A stretch of 14,769 bases of DNA from J089 sp964549745 (GTDB taxonomy: Bacteria; Fidelibacterota; Marinisomatia; Marinisomatales; J089): contig CAZJWP010000052.1 of NCBI GenBank assembly GCA_964549745.1, positions 1-14,769 of the forward strand. Reading direction: 5' to 3'. Shown here piece by piece: positions 1 through 8,286 of the stretch. The notes below the pieces were generated by a model, which ran no database searches, had not been told where the DNA came from, and saw nothing but the letters and a program-made list of their open reading frames with translations. The stretch's first letter is position 1, and each line of letters opens with the position of its first letter. The translations under genes and the position numbers were made by a program.

Positions 1-55
1 GAAAGAACCGTTCGAAGGTGAGCGGCATTTGAGGAGAATTAAGAAGCTGGATTGA
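1..55 (+). CDS. rpiB: C-terminal end of ribose-5-phosphate isomerase B (partial)
   Basis: Only the last 17 codons and the stop (TGA at 53-55) are inside the window, read in the frame that begins at base 2. The peptide contains FEGERHLRRIKKLD, which closely resembles the conserved C-terminus of RpiB-type sugar-phosphate isomerases (FEGGRHxRRVxKI). RpiB interconverts ribose 5-phosphate and ribulose 5-phosphate in the cytoplasm, in the pentose phosphate pathway. A strong plus-strand terminator overlaps the end of the frame, which supports a real plus-strand gene ending here. The identification is from memory of the family ending and rests on a short peptide; the catalytic part lies outside the window. 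Confidence 0.62.
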   Translation, partial: KEPFEGERHLRRIKKLD

Positions 56-71
56 TATAGCTTCTTTTTTT
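41..71 (+). terminator. Intrinsic terminator after the rpiB-like gene
   Basis: AAGAAGCT (41-48) and AGCTTCTT (59-66) form a perfect 8-bp stem with a 10-nt loop. The right arm runs into an uninterrupted T tract (65-71). The stop codon of the plus-strand gene (53-55) lies in the loop. On the minus strand the hairpin is followed by AATTCTCC rather than a T run, so it should act mainly on plus-strand transcription. Confidence 0.78.
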
Positions 72-130
72 GGGAGTACATTCACTTTACCCAACATACG
101 CGAATGACCGGTGTCGCAATATTCATCGCA

Positions 131-325
131 AAAGAACCGATCCAGAAAAACGACATTCCCCTTGGAATCACGAAACGATAGACGGGTAGGAATTGCGTCG
201 CCATAATGTTCGATCACATCAATTTTGGCCAACGCCGAGTCGTTTTTCACCGCTTGGGCGCAAATGGCTATCGGCAGGAGGAAAATGATGATTGTGTGGA
301 AGAGTCTATCGGAAGATAGGATCGG
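131..325 (-). pseudogene. Truncated, start-less remnant of a SCO1/SenC-type copper chaperone gene
   Basis: Directly after the stop of the small membrane-protein gene (TAG, 328-326), and in the same frame, the minus strand encodes a signal-peptide-like stretch (LFHTIIIFLLPIAICAQA). VIEHYGDAIPTRLSFRDS and GNVVFLDRFF follow. This resembles the N-terminus of Sco/SenC proteins, which deliver copper to the CuA site of cytochrome oxidase and often follow ACIII genes. No ATG, GTG or TTG precedes the signal peptide. An AAAGGAG box overlaps the end of the upstream gene, so the nearest possible initiator is a rare ATC (322-320). After residue 65 the typical Sco core (KPVxLxFxYxxCPxxC) is absent. The frame stays open to the left edge, but there it is antisense to the rpiB terminator and C-terminus. 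A CDEYC peptide just after the break has the CxxxC spacing but lacks the surrounding Sco context. A divergent but intact gene is less likely than a decayed remnant. Confidence 0.5.
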
Positions 326-646
326 CTAATCTCCTTTATTGGCTTCGGTGGCCTGTTGAACAAGTATTTTCATGGCACGGTCTATCGGAATCCGATAGTA
401 ACCTGGTTCTGTAGACTGTCCATAGGTTGTTAAAATACTGTCCTCGTAGGCATGGAGTTCAATCAACTCTTTGGAGGGAGGTTGTAAAACGGTGTTATAG
501 ATCTGATTTTCTTTGGCAGAGATAAAGTATTGATGAACACCTATCACAATCAGGATCAGAAGCACGATAGAAATAATTCCAACTCGCCAAATTTTCTTCA
601 GCGAAATGTCGCGTGTTTCGTAGCCCGGTTGTTGTGATGTTGTCAT
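326..646 (-). CDS. Small single-pass membrane protein of ACIII/oxidase loci
   Basis: A 106-residue protein starts at ATG (646-644), 8 nt after the actF stop, with only a weak ribosome-binding site. It has a short N-terminal region (GYETRDISLKKIW), one hydrophobic segment (about residues 22-41) and a soluble C-terminal part with LTTYG (72-76) and YRIPIDRAMKILV (84-96). As I recall, small proteins with a similar YG...G..RIPI.RAM..L ending lie between ACIII genes and sco/cytochrome oxidase genes in Bacteroidota-like and related bacteria. I know of no assigned function. Its place as last gene of the act operon suggests an assembly or accessory role for ACIII or its oxidase partner. It has no metal-binding motif and no cysteine. 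Confidence 0.85.
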   Translation of the reverse strand: MTTSQQPGYETRDISLKKIWRVGIISIVLLILIVIGVHQYFISAKENQIYNTVLQPPSKELIELHAYEDSILTTYGQSTEPGYYRIPIDRAMKILVQQATEANKGD

Positions 647-654
647 TTTCAGAT

Positions 655-1845
655 CTATGCGTTGATGAACTCGATAGAATCTTTCAATTTAGGATCACCA
701 ATCGGAATTAACGGATGTGCCGTGTAATTCCGCCAAAACAATCCTAAGAAGATTCCCCCGACACCAATAAAAGCGGCAATGTCCATCCATGACACGACTG
801 GAACGTGCGGATGGAAGGTTGGCATTATAAGCCAGTAAAGATCCACCAGATGCATGAGAAAGACCCACGCGGCGACAAATCCTAAAACGCGAAGATTGCG
901 TTTTGCGGCCCGGAATACCAGGATCATGAATGGTACTGCGAAATGGCCAAATACCATAATCATGGACACCCATTTCCAACCGCTTTCCCAGCGTTGCAGA
1001 TACCAAACTGTTTCTTCCGGTATATTGGCATACCAGATGAAGAAATATTGTGAACCTCCGATGTATCCCCAGAAGACGACAAAAGCAAACAAGAGTTTCC
1101 CTAAATCGTGGTAGTGTTCAATTGTGACCAGAGAATCAAATCCTTCGGTCTTACGGAGTTGGAGGTTTAAAAGAATCAGAAAAGCCAGGATAACCAGATA
1201 ACTTCCTGAAAAGATATATACTCCAAAAATGGTGGAGTACCAGAGTGGATCCAACGACATAAGCCAGTCAAATCCGAAAAAGGTAATCGTCCCGGCAAAC
1301 AGGAAAATGGACGGCGCGCTGATCACGCGCAATTTTTTACTAAGAATGCCGTGCGGATCACCGGCATCTTGTTTAATGGAGTAACGGTAGAGGAGTTGCG
1401 TTCCGATCAGCCAGACGGCGAAATAAAAGACCGTACGAATGGAAAAGAAAGAGGTATTCAAATATCCGGCTTTACCCTGAAGAATAGGATCTGCAGACAC
1501 AACTTCCGGTTTGGTCCATTCAAATAAGTGCGGTAGGCCCCAAATGAGCAGCGGAATGGCGAAGAGAAAAAGCCATGGCAGGGTCACCATTACCGATTCG
1601 GACATGCGGCGTACTGTGTTGCTCCAAATTGAACCGGCAGCATGGTGAATAAGTACAAATAACCATCCACCCAGTCCCAGGGTTACCCAGAAGGAAAACC
1701 CCAATAGACCGGAAGCCCAGAATTGGACCGGATTCGTGCGCAAGCCGATCAGGAGCACAAGCAAGGCCACAACGCCGACTCCGAAAAATATTGAAGTCGC
1801 TTTTCCGGGATTCTTGATTTCGGGTATAGTGGTTTCCGCAGCCAT
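655..1845 (-). CDS. actF: ACIII quinone-binding membrane subunit ActF
   Basis: A 396-residue polytopic inner-membrane protein with about ten hydrophobic segments, matching in size and position the ActF subunit of alternative complex III. ActF is related to ActC (NrfD-like fold) and is thought to contribute to quinol binding or proton translocation. Recognisable stretches include LVLLIGLRTNPVQFW near residue 35, GFDWLMSLDPLWYSTIFGVY near residue 210 and a C-terminal WRNYTAHPLIPIGDPKLKDS. The start ATG (1845-1843) overlaps the actE stop by one base (TAATG), which indicates translational coupling. The gene looks intact. Confidence 0.92.
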   Translation of the reverse strand: MAAETTIPEIKNPGKATSIFFGVGVVALLVLLIGLRTNPVQFWASGLLGFSFWVTLGLGGWLFVLIHHAAGSIWSNTVRRMSESVMVTLPWLFLFAIPLLIWGLPHLFEWTKPEVVSADPILQGKAGYLNTSFFSIRTVFYFAVWLIGTQLLYRYSIKQDAGDPHGILSKKLRVISAPSIFLFAGTITFFGFDWLMSLDPLWYSTIFGVYIFSGSYLVILAFLILLNLQLRKTEGFDSLVTIEHYHDLGKLLFAFVVFWGYIGGSQYFFIWYANIPEETVWYLQRWESGWKWVSMIMVFGHFAVPFMILVFRAAKRNLRVLGFVAAWVFLMHLVDLYWLIMPTFHPHVPVVSWMDIAAFIGVGGIFLGLFWRNYTAHPLIPIGDPKLKDSIEFINA

Positions 1846-2468
1846 TAGTTTTGACTCAATTCGGCTTGATGGTTAGCAGGGACATCAGACAGTGGAGCAT
1901 GTTCACTGAGTTGGAGCGCCCGGACATAGTGAATGATACACCAGCGGTCGCGTACCGGAACCTGGTGTTTATAAGACGGCATGTTGCGAATACCGTTGGA
2001 AATCGCCTCAAATATCTGACCGTCTGGCATTGTAAGGTATTTGGCTTCATGAAAATTGGCCGGCGGAATGGGGTAATTATACTTCTTTGCCGTGATAATT
2101 CCTTTTCCATCGCCGATGCGTGAATGACAGGGCGAACAATAAATATTGAATCGCGCCTGTCCGCGTTGCATGACAGCTTCAGTCAGCTTAACCGGATTTA
2201 CCGTAACATAGCTGCTGTCTTCATTACGACCGGTGTAATACGGTTTATTTGTTTTGAGCAGACCGCGTGCCACCGTTCCCGGAACCGGTTCCCGCATGGT
2301 GGCTTCATCCGTGAAAAAGGCGCTGCGTGATTGGGGTTTATATTTTTCCTGTGTATCCATATTTGGATTCATATGAATTGGTGGTTTTTCCGATGGTTGT
2401 CCACGAAAACAACCGGTGAGTGTGAGCAATCCAACCAAACCAAATGAAATCAGCAGGGATCGGCTCAT
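1845..2468 (-). CDS. actE: ACIII monohaem cytochrome c lipoprotein ActE
   Basis: A 207-residue exported cytochrome. A lipoprotein signal peptide ends in the lipobox LTGC (Cys20), so the mature protein should be anchored in the membrane by a lipid. One haem c site is present, CSPCH at 111-115 (His115 axial), and Met163 in NMPSY is the probable distal ligand. The upstream stretch REPVPGTVARG (60-69) is characteristic of ActE. In ACIII this subunit takes part in passing electrons from quinol oxidation towards the terminal acceptor. The start ATG overlaps the actD stop by four bases (ATGA, 2468-2465). Confidence 0.92.
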   Translation of the reverse strand: MSRSLLISFGLVGLLTLTGCFRGQPSEKPPIHMNPNMDTQEKYKPQSRSAFFTDEATMREPVPGTVARGLLKTNKPYYTGRNEDSSYVTVNPVKLTEAVMQRGQARFNIYCSPCHSRIGDGKGIITAKKYNYPIPPANFHEAKYLTMPDGQIFEAISNGIRNMPSYKHQVPVRDRWCIIHYVRALQLSEHAPLSDVPANHQAELSQN

Positions 2469-3001
2469 TCCTCGCCCTCCAGAAGTTCCACATGTCCGGA
2501 TCCCAATGATTCGAAAAATGCTACAGTCTTTTCTTTGTCAAACTGAGGATCATCCGAATCCACACCAATGAAAAAGCCGTTGTCAGATAATTTTTCGAAA
2601 TAATCAGAGAAAAACACCGGGTGATGTAAACGCGGTAGTCGGTTAAATCCCAACATACCCAATACGGAACCAATGGCTCCAAAAAGCACCAACAGGGCAA
2701 ATGTAATCACAATGTAAGCCTGCCAGGCAAAATATGGTTTTCCTGATATAACCTGCGGGTAAGCGATCGCATGTGCCCAGGATTGCAATCCAAAACCGGT
2801 GGCCGCCCCAATGAAAGCGCAAAGCCCAATCACATAACCCAGTTTGGAGCGTTTCATTCCCATGGCACGGTCCATCCCGTGGATCGGAAATGGTGAGTAA
2901 GCATCCCAACGCTTAAAACCTGCATCCCGGACTTTTTCCGCTGCTTTAAACAAAGATCCGGCGCTGTCGAATTCGGCCAGAAGTCCGTGAATCTTACTCA
3001 T
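2465..3001 (-). CDS. actD: ACIII membrane subunit ActD (DUF3341)
   Basis: A 178-residue protein starting at ATG 3001-2999 (MSKIHGLLAEF), overlapping the end of actC by 8 nt. The frame is open 15 codons further upstream, but that extension is arginine-rich antisense-like sequence inside actC and does not fit the family. ActD proteins begin with this kind of short cytoplasmic ferredoxin-like domain. The motif YSPFPIHGMD (35-44) is typical, followed by two transmembrane segments (about 55-76 and 95-117) and a C-terminal soluble tail. It is a structural subunit of alternative complex III without cofactors. Confidence 0.92.
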   Translation of the reverse strand: MSKIHGLLAEFDSAGSLFKAAEKVRDAGFKRWDAYSPFPIHGMDRAMGMKRSKLGYVIGLCAFIGAATGFGLQSWAHAIAYPQVISGKPYFAWQAYIVITFALLVLFGAIGSVLGMLGFNRLPRLHHPVFFSDYFEKLSDNGFFIGVDSDDPQFDKEKTVAFFESLGSGHVELLEGEE

Positions 3002-4397
3002 GGGCTGCCTCAGTCGAATGATGGGGATCCGCCTGCGGTAAAACACCTTTGACTTCTGTCATGGAAATCATGGGCAGAAAGCGCAGGAATAAAAGGAAGA
3101 GAGTGAAAAAGAGTCCGAAAGAACCCAGAAATGTGGCTATATCCCAAATTGTTGGACTGTAGTAATCCCAGGATGAGGGAAGGAAATCACGAGAGAGAGA
3201 CGAAACGACAATGACGAATCGTTCAAACCACATCCCAATATTTACCAGGATTGAAGCGATAAAAAGTAATCCTGCATGGGTACGGATTTTCTTGAACCAG
3301 AAGAATTGCGGAACCACCACATTACAGAAAATCATGATCCAATAAGCCCAGGCATAGGGACCGAATGCCCGATTTACAAAAGCGAAAGATTCGTAAATAT
3401 TACCGCTATACCAGGCGGTGAAAAATTCCATCCCGTAAGAATATCCAACCATACTACCTGTCACCAGCATGATCTTGGCCATCTTGTCCAGATGCTTGGT
3501 TGTAATAATATGCTCCAGATGGTACACTCTCCGGGCAATGAGCCCCAGCGTGAGTACCATGGCAAACCCGGAATAAATAGCACCGGCCACAAAATAGGGC
3601 GGGAAAATGGTGGTATGCCATCCGGGGACGATACTGGTGGCAAAGTCAGAACTCACCACACTGTGAACGGAAAGGACCAGGGGCGTACTTAAACCGGCCA
3701 ACACAAGATAAGCTATTTCATAATGCTGCCATTGGCGATTCCCGCCGCGCCAACCCAGGGATAACGCTCCGAAGGTTAGTTTTCTCAATCGGGTTTTGGC
3801 CCGGTCCCGCAGCGTGGCTAAATCCGGAATCAAACCGGTGTACCAAAAGAGCAACGAAACGGTGAAATAAGTTCCGACTGCAAAAAAGTCCCAAAGCAAC
3901 GGTGAACGGAAATTCGGCCAGACACCCATTTGATTCGGAACCGGGAAGAAATAATAGATCACCCACATCCGTCCCACGTGAATCCCCGGGAACAACAGTG
4001 CGCAGATTACAGCAAACAAGGTCATCGCTTCCGCAAAGCGATTGATGGACGTCCGCCATCGCTGGCGCAATAAGAATAAAATAGCAGAGATCAATGTACC
4101 GGCATGACCGATTCCAACCCACCAGACGAAGTTTACAATAGCCCAACCCCATCCGACCGGGTTGTTCAGGCCCCAAATTCCGGTTCCTTCCCAAACCAGG
4201 AACCCAACGGAACCGATGAGAAGGAGCAGTAAGGAAACCGATAAAGCCCAAAGTAAATACCAGGGTTTTGGCGTTTTACCTTCGGTAATCGAACTGATGT
4301 CTTCTGTAATCGAATGGAAGGTAGGATTACCTTCAATCAGATCAGCATCGTTGGCCACGTGTACAGATGTTTTTGGGATTGGAAATGCTTCAGCCAT
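2994..4397 (-). CDS. actC: ACIII quinone-binding membrane subunit ActC (NrfD/PsrC family)
   Basis: A 467-residue polytopic membrane protein of the NrfD/PsrC family, with around ten hydrophobic helices after a cytoplasmic N-terminus (about residues 1-45) that ends in KTPKPWYLLW. ActC is the main quinol-binding subunit of alternative complex III and sits next to the iron-sulfur clusters of ActB. Family-like stretches include WWVGIGHAGTLISAILFLLR, FPGIHVGRMWVIYYFFPVPN and GMWFERFVIVVSSL. The ATG (4397-4395) follows the actB stop after only 2 nt. No interruption or missing segment is seen. Confidence 0.95.
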   Translation of the reverse strand: MAEAFPIPKTSVHVANDADLIEGNPTFHSITEDISSITEGKTPKPWYLLWALSVSLLLLLIGSVGFLVWEGTGIWGLNNPVGWGWAIVNFVWWVGIGHAGTLISAILFLLRQRWRTSINRFAEAMTLFAVICALLFPGIHVGRMWVIYYFFPVPNQMGVWPNFRSPLLWDFFAVGTYFTVSLLFWYTGLIPDLATLRDRAKTRLRKLTFGALSLGWRGGNRQWQHYEIAYLVLAGLSTPLVLSVHSVVSSDFATSIVPGWHTTIFPPYFVAGAIYSGFAMVLTLGLIARRVYHLEHIITTKHLDKMAKIMLVTGSMVGYSYGMEFFTAWYSGNIYESFAFVNRAFGPYAWAYWIMIFCNVVVPQFFWFKKIRTHAGLLFIASILVNIGMWFERFVIVVSSLSRDFLPSSWDYYSPTIWDIATFLGSFGLFFTLFLLFLRFLPMISMTEVKGVLPQADPHHSTEAAHE

Positions 4398-4399
4398 GT

Positions 4400-7300
4400 T
4401 TAGGAATGTTCGATAAGTTTAGGATTTGGATTACGTAACCGAGCCAGATAAGTCGTGCGCGGTTTGGTGTTATATTCACCTAACAAGGCATAATTGCGAT
4501 TCTGCTCTTTAATCCGGGAAACTTTGCTCTTCGGATCGCGAATATCGCCAAAGACAATGGCATCCGTCGGACAGGTCTGCTGACAAGCGGAGACGATGTC
4601 ACCATCCACCAGGTCACGATGCTCATTTTTGGCGTTGATACGACCACGGTTAATTCTTTGGACGCAATAGGTGCATTTTTCCATTACACCGCGGAAGCGA
4701 ACCGTCACATCGGGATTCATGGCCATCTTGACGATTTCCGGTGTCTCCTTGGTGTAATTATAGAAATTGAAGCGTCGAACTTTGTACGGGCAGTTGTTCG
4801 AACAATAACGTGTCCCGACACAACGATTGTAAGCCATGGCGTTGAGGCCGTCAGGTGTGTGTGTGGTGGCGCCTACAGGACAAACCTGTTCGCAAGGGGC
4901 ATTTTCGCATTGCTGACAAGCCACCGGTTCCACCACCATTTCCGGTTCATCGAAATCGCCTTTATAGTAACGGTCCAGGCGCATCCAGTGCATTTCACGG
5001 CCTTTGGAAACCTGAAGCTTGCCCACAATTGGAATATTGTTTTCGCTTTGGCAGGCGATAGTACAGGCGTTACAACCGGTACATACATTTAGATCAATGG
5101 TCATTCCCCATTGCGGACCTTGTGAATAGTCCTGTTCATCCCACAATGACTTAAGAGGCGGATGTTCAACCGTTTCCGGAGCAAAATTCGGATCTTCCCG
5201 ATATTCTTCAACGGTAGCCTCGCGTACAATGGTCGGTAACCGCTTTGCGATTTCGTCCGAAGCTAATTTTTCGTTATCTAACCCATGATGGTCCTGGGTG
5301 CAGGCAAGCATAAGTGTTTTGCCTGTTTTTTCAATGAAAATTTTCCCGGTGGCCAGGAAGCCCGTATTGGCAAATATTGGATTGACATTGGAACCAACGC
5401 CATTCCCGACCCGACCCGCATGTGACCGTCCAAAGCCCAACTCCAACGTGATAGTTTCATCGGCTTGCCCCGGCATAATCCACACCGGCAATTCAACCGA
5501 ATGACCATCAGCGGTAATTCGGACTACATCCTGATTTTCAACATTTAATTCTTTGGCCAAGGTCTGACTAATGATCGCTGCATTATCCCAGGAAAGCTTT
5601 GTGACCGGGTCCGGTAATTCCTGGAGCCAGCCATTGTTGGCAAAACGTCCATCGTAAACGGAAGCCGACGCACGGAAAACAATTTCTTTGCGGCCCCGAA
5701 CGGATCCTGGTAGCGGGAAAGGTTTTCCCGCCATTGAGGCAATCAGTCGGGGATGATTGATCGTGGCTTTCACCGGGCGATATTTGGTTCCGGAAACGAC
5801 ACCATCGTTCAGGGATTTTCGCCATTTATCTTCAAAACCGGTTTCACCTTTTAGAACCTTATAGGTGTTCCGGACTTCGTCATACCCGGAAGTCCGGTCC
5901 GGTGAGATAAACCGTGAGACATACTCAATCGCAGTTTTTGCGCCGAATAAGGGTTGAATCTGTGGTTGAATGGGACTAATGGTTCCGTCTGAATATCGCA
6001 GGTCGCCCCAGGATTCCAACGGATGAGCCAAAGGTGCATGCCATTCGCAGGCTGCGGCGGTTTCATCGCGATACAATCCAATATGAATGGAATGTTTAGC
6101 TTTCCGTAATGCGGCCAGGAAACCATCTTCACCGGGATCGTCGTATACCGGATTCGTATCCAAACAAATCACGGAATCGACACCACCGCGTTGCAGTTGC
6201 TCTTTTAAATCTTTCAGGTCTCTTGAATGATCAACTTCAATGTCTTTTGTGGGATAATAATTGACGGTTTTGCCGACATTGCGGAGGGAATCGTTTAATA
6301 AAGCGGCCAGGGCATGCACGGCAGGGGGTTGGTTTCTTCCGGCAATGACAAGGGACCGCTCCTGGTTCAACATCAGATCGACGGCTACTTCATGAATCCA
6401 TTTCGGCTCAAGACCGGTATGATTGTACGGCGCAACCGCCTGGACCGATTGGATATCCAGACCCAATTCCTGAAGATGCCAAACCAGGGCTGCGGCGAAA
6501 GTGCCCACTAAAGAAGAGGGAAGACGTAGGCGATGATCGGCCAGCCCGCCGGTAAGGGACATAGAACTTTCCACGGCGTACAAGCGGTTCATATTGTCCC
6601 GCTCATTCTCTACACGGCGACCGTTCGCAAACCCGAATGCGTTTCGTACGGCATCCCGTTCGGTCAATAAAAAGTCGGAATCAAGCGCAAGGATCACTTC
6701 GGCTTTTTCTATGGAATAAACCGGTTGGATGTGTTTCCGCGTCGCATCAAAGAGTCCCTGGCGGATATTTTCATCGGTTACCGATTCATGGATGAACCAC
6801 TGTGCATCAGGATAGGCTTTAAGAAATTCTTTTTTCAGATGAACTAAAGTTGGTGACGTAAAAGCATTAGAGAGAACCGCCAGACCTTTTCCATTTGACT
6901 TTTTCGCTTCTTCAGCGAATTGATCATAGACAGCAAAGAAATCTTCCCACTGAATCTCACGTCCGAATTGATGGGGACGCTGGGAACGATCCGGATCGTA
7001 TATTCCAAGGATCGAAGCCTGCGTAAACGCCGAGGCTCTTCCTGCACTGGCAGGTTGAAGCGGATTTCCTTCGATCTTCGTCGGACGACCTTCGTGATTT
7101 TCAATTAAAATACCGGCCGTGTCCAATCCCAGAGGAATTGAAGATGCATAAGTGAGCGGGATACCGGGAAGAATATCTTCCGGTGCTTTTACGTAGGGAA
7201 GAATTTTTTCGACTGGACGCCGACAACCGGCCAGTCCGGCCAGTGCCAGCGAGGCGCCCATTAAGGACAAAAAGGTACGCCGTGAAAGACCATCCTGTTC

Positions 7301-7423
7301 AACCGTTCCTTCGGGGAATTCATTTTCCACAAACGAACGGAATTCATCCGTTTGAGCCAGATCGTTTATGCTCTTCCAGTAAGGTTGATCGGGACGAAGC
7401 GTTAATTTTTTTGGATCAATCAT
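4400..7423 (-). CDS. actB: ACIII iron-sulfur / molybdopterin-like subunit ActB
   Basis: A 1007-residue periplasmic subunit. The N-terminal region carries a Tat-type leader with SRRTFL (Arg48-Arg49), a hydrophobic stretch and a Cys at 67. It is followed by a large domain related to molybdopterin oxidoreductases, which in ACIII holds no molybdenum cofactor. From residue 781 comes a ferredoxin-like part with cysteine groups CTGCNACTIAC, CQQCENAPCEQVCP, CVGTRYCSNNCP, CTYC and CQQTCP, as expected for several [4Fe-4S]/[3Fe-4S] clusters. Electrons pass from quinol at ActC/ActF through these clusters to the haem subunits. I chose ATG 7423-7421, which overlaps the actA stop as ATGA. A GTG three codons upstream is possible but less likely. 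Fusion of the two halves is normal for ActB. Confidence 0.95.
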   Translation of the reverse strand: MIDPKKLTLRPDQPYWKSINDLAQTDEFRSFVENEFPEGTVEQDGLSRRTFLSLMGASLALAGLAGCRRPVEKILPYVKAPEDILPGIPLTYASSIPLGLDTAGILIENHEGRPTKIEGNPLQPASAGRASAFTQASILGIYDPDRSQRPHQFGREIQWEDFFAVYDQFAEEAKKSNGKGLAVLSNAFTSPTLVHLKKEFLKAYPDAQWFIHESVTDENIRQGLFDATRKHIQPVYSIEKAEVILALDSDFLLTERDAVRNAFGFANGRRVENERDNMNRLYAVESSMSLTGGLADHRLRLPSSLVGTFAAALVWHLQELGLDIQSVQAVAPYNHTGLEPKWIHEVAVDLMLNQERSLVIAGRNQPPAVHALAALLNDSLRNVGKTVNYYPTKDIEVDHSRDLKDLKEQLQRGGVDSVICLDTNPVYDDPGEDGFLAALRKAKHSIHIGLYRDETAAACEWHAPLAHPLESWGDLRYSDGTISPIQPQIQPLFGAKTAIEYVSRFISPDRTSGYDEVRNTYKVLKGETGFEDKWRKSLNDGVVSGTKYRPVKATINHPRLIASMAGKPFPLPGSVRGRKEIVFRASASVYDGRFANNGWLQELPDPVTKLSWDNAAIISQTLAKELNVENQDVVRITADGHSVELPVWIMPGQADETITLELGFGRSHAGRVGNGVGSNVNPIFANTGFLATGKIFIEKTGKTLMLACTQDHHGLDNEKLASDEIAKRLPTIVREATVEEYREDPNFAPETVEHPPLKSLWDEQDYSQGPQWGMTIDLNVCTGCNACTIACQSENNIPIVGKLQVSKGREMHWMRLDRYYKGDFDEPEMVVEPVACQQCENAPCEQVCPVGATTHTPDGLNAMAYNRCVGTRYCSNNCPYKVRRFNFYNYTKETPEIVKMAMNPDVTVRFRGVMEKCTYCVQRINRGRINAKNEHRDLVDGDIVSACQQTCPTDAIVFGDIRDPKSKVSRIKEQNRNYALLGEYNTKPRTTYLARLRNPNPKLIEHS

Positions 7424-8067
7424 CGATGACACCCGGCGCAGTTTGTGGGAGGATTGATGTTGCGATCCATCATCAATTGTTTACCCATTTCAGCCTGATT
7501 GTCCGGCGCTTTCCATTCCATAACCGTGATTTGATCCAGGGGACGTAAATATTGTGCCGGATTGCGATGGCAGTCCAGGCACCAGCTCATACTTAAAGGT
7601 TTCATTTGTTCAACCACCTCCATTTGCCGGATATTCCCGTGACAGGTTTCGCAACCAACTCCTGCTGTAATATGTATACTGTGGTTGAAATAGGCATAAT
7701 CGGGAATTTTATGAACTTTGACCCACTGAATCGGGACATCGGTATTCCAACTGTTGAATACCGGCTTCAAATTGGGACTGTCAGGTTTGATCAGGCGGTG
7801 GCAATTCAGACAGGTTTGTGTGGGCGGTACACTGGCGACGGCTGATCGTTCGACAGCAACATGACAATAGCGGCAATCCAACCCCAGGTCACCCGCATGT
7901 AATTTATGGCTGTAGGGAACCGGTTGAATCGGACGATATCCAACATCGGTATATTTTGGGGAACCGTAATACCAGAAGAATCCGATAACAAGAAATACAG
8001 CTAATCCTCCCCCCAAGAGAATGTAGACGGGCAACTTGTTGGTCCATTTCGGGAATAATTGAGCCAT
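7420..8067 (-). CDS. actA: ACIII pentahaem cytochrome c ActA
   Basis: A 215-residue membrane-anchored multihaem cytochrome. One N-terminal transmembrane anchor (about residues 13-34) is followed by the ActA-like stretch QPVPYSHKLHAGDLGLDCRYCH. There are five CxxCH haem c sites: 65-69, 86-90, 139-143, 163-167 and 210-214, the last one right at the C-terminus, as usual for ActA. The protein is thought to carry electrons from ActB towards the downstream acceptor. ATG 8067-8065 is the only sensible start: an in-frame TAA lies three codons upstream. No good Shine-Dalgarno sequence is visible near it. First gene of the act operon. Confidence 0.95.
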   Translation of the reverse strand: MAQLFPKWTNKLPVYILLGGGLAVFLVIGFFWYYGSPKYTDVGYRPIQPVPYSHKLHAGDLGLDCRYCHVAVERSAVASVPPTQTCLNCHRLIKPDSPNLKPVFNSWNTDVPIQWVKVHKIPDYAYFNHSIHITAGVGCETCHGNIRQMEVVEQMKPLSMSWCLDCHRNPAQYLRPLDQITVMEWKAPDNQAEMGKQLMMDRNINPPTNCAGCHR

Positions 8068-8154
8068 TCGCGCTTAAGCCGGTAGTCCTATCTACTTATG
8101 TCCTTTTTTTCTGTGATTGAATATTAAGAAAATAGTTGCCAAATCATCGCGATA

Positions 8155-8184
8155 AGATTACGAGATAGAAACTAAACCTGTCAA
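8155..8184 (-). promoter_or_regulatory. Sigma70-type promoter of the act operon
   Basis: On the minus strand TTGACA (8184-8179) and TAATCT (8160-8155) are separated by 18 nt, a near-consensus housekeeping promoter. It would start transcription near 8148 and give an actA leader of about 80 nt. The -35 box is part of a tandem TTGACTTGACA, so two registers are possible. No other promoter-like pair this good is seen in the intergenic region. Untested inference from sequence. Confidence 0.6.
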
Positions 8185-8286
8185 GTCAACTTTAATGAAT
8201 TTGGCACTTTTTCAATCATTTTCTCGTCGGAATATAGGATAAGCAAGTCCAATTTTATCCGTGTAATATTCGATTTGTTTACTGAT

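Noticed and set aside
1..130. Continuation of the sco-like frame to the left edge, including a CDEYC (CxxxC) peptide
   Set aside because: The stretch is antisense to a strong plus-strand terminator and the RpiB-like C-terminus, and lacks the residues that surround the CxxxC motif in Sco proteins. I treat it as open by chance.
85..159. Small minus-strand frame MSFFWIGSFAMN... of about 24 codons
   Set aside because: It is too short, lies in a decayed region and matches nothing I recognise.
2643..3046. Longer start for actD and an overlapping minus-strand frame inside it
   Set aside because: The extension lies inside actC and does not resemble the family. The other frame is a shadow of actD.
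4619..5092. 157-codon plus-strand frame inside actB
   Set aside because: It is antisense to the iron-sulfur domain of a well-supported gene, has no recognisable product and is a shadow frame.
4400..7423. ActB as a molybdenum oxidoreductase such as a formate dehydrogenase or polysulfide reductase
   Set aside because: The fusion of both halves plus the actA-C-D-E-F neighbours define ACIII, whose molybdopterin-like domain carries no cofactor.
7424..7432. GTG start for actB three codons upstream
   Set aside because: ATG at 7423 gives a typical four-base stop/start overlap with actA; the GTG has no better ribosome-binding site.
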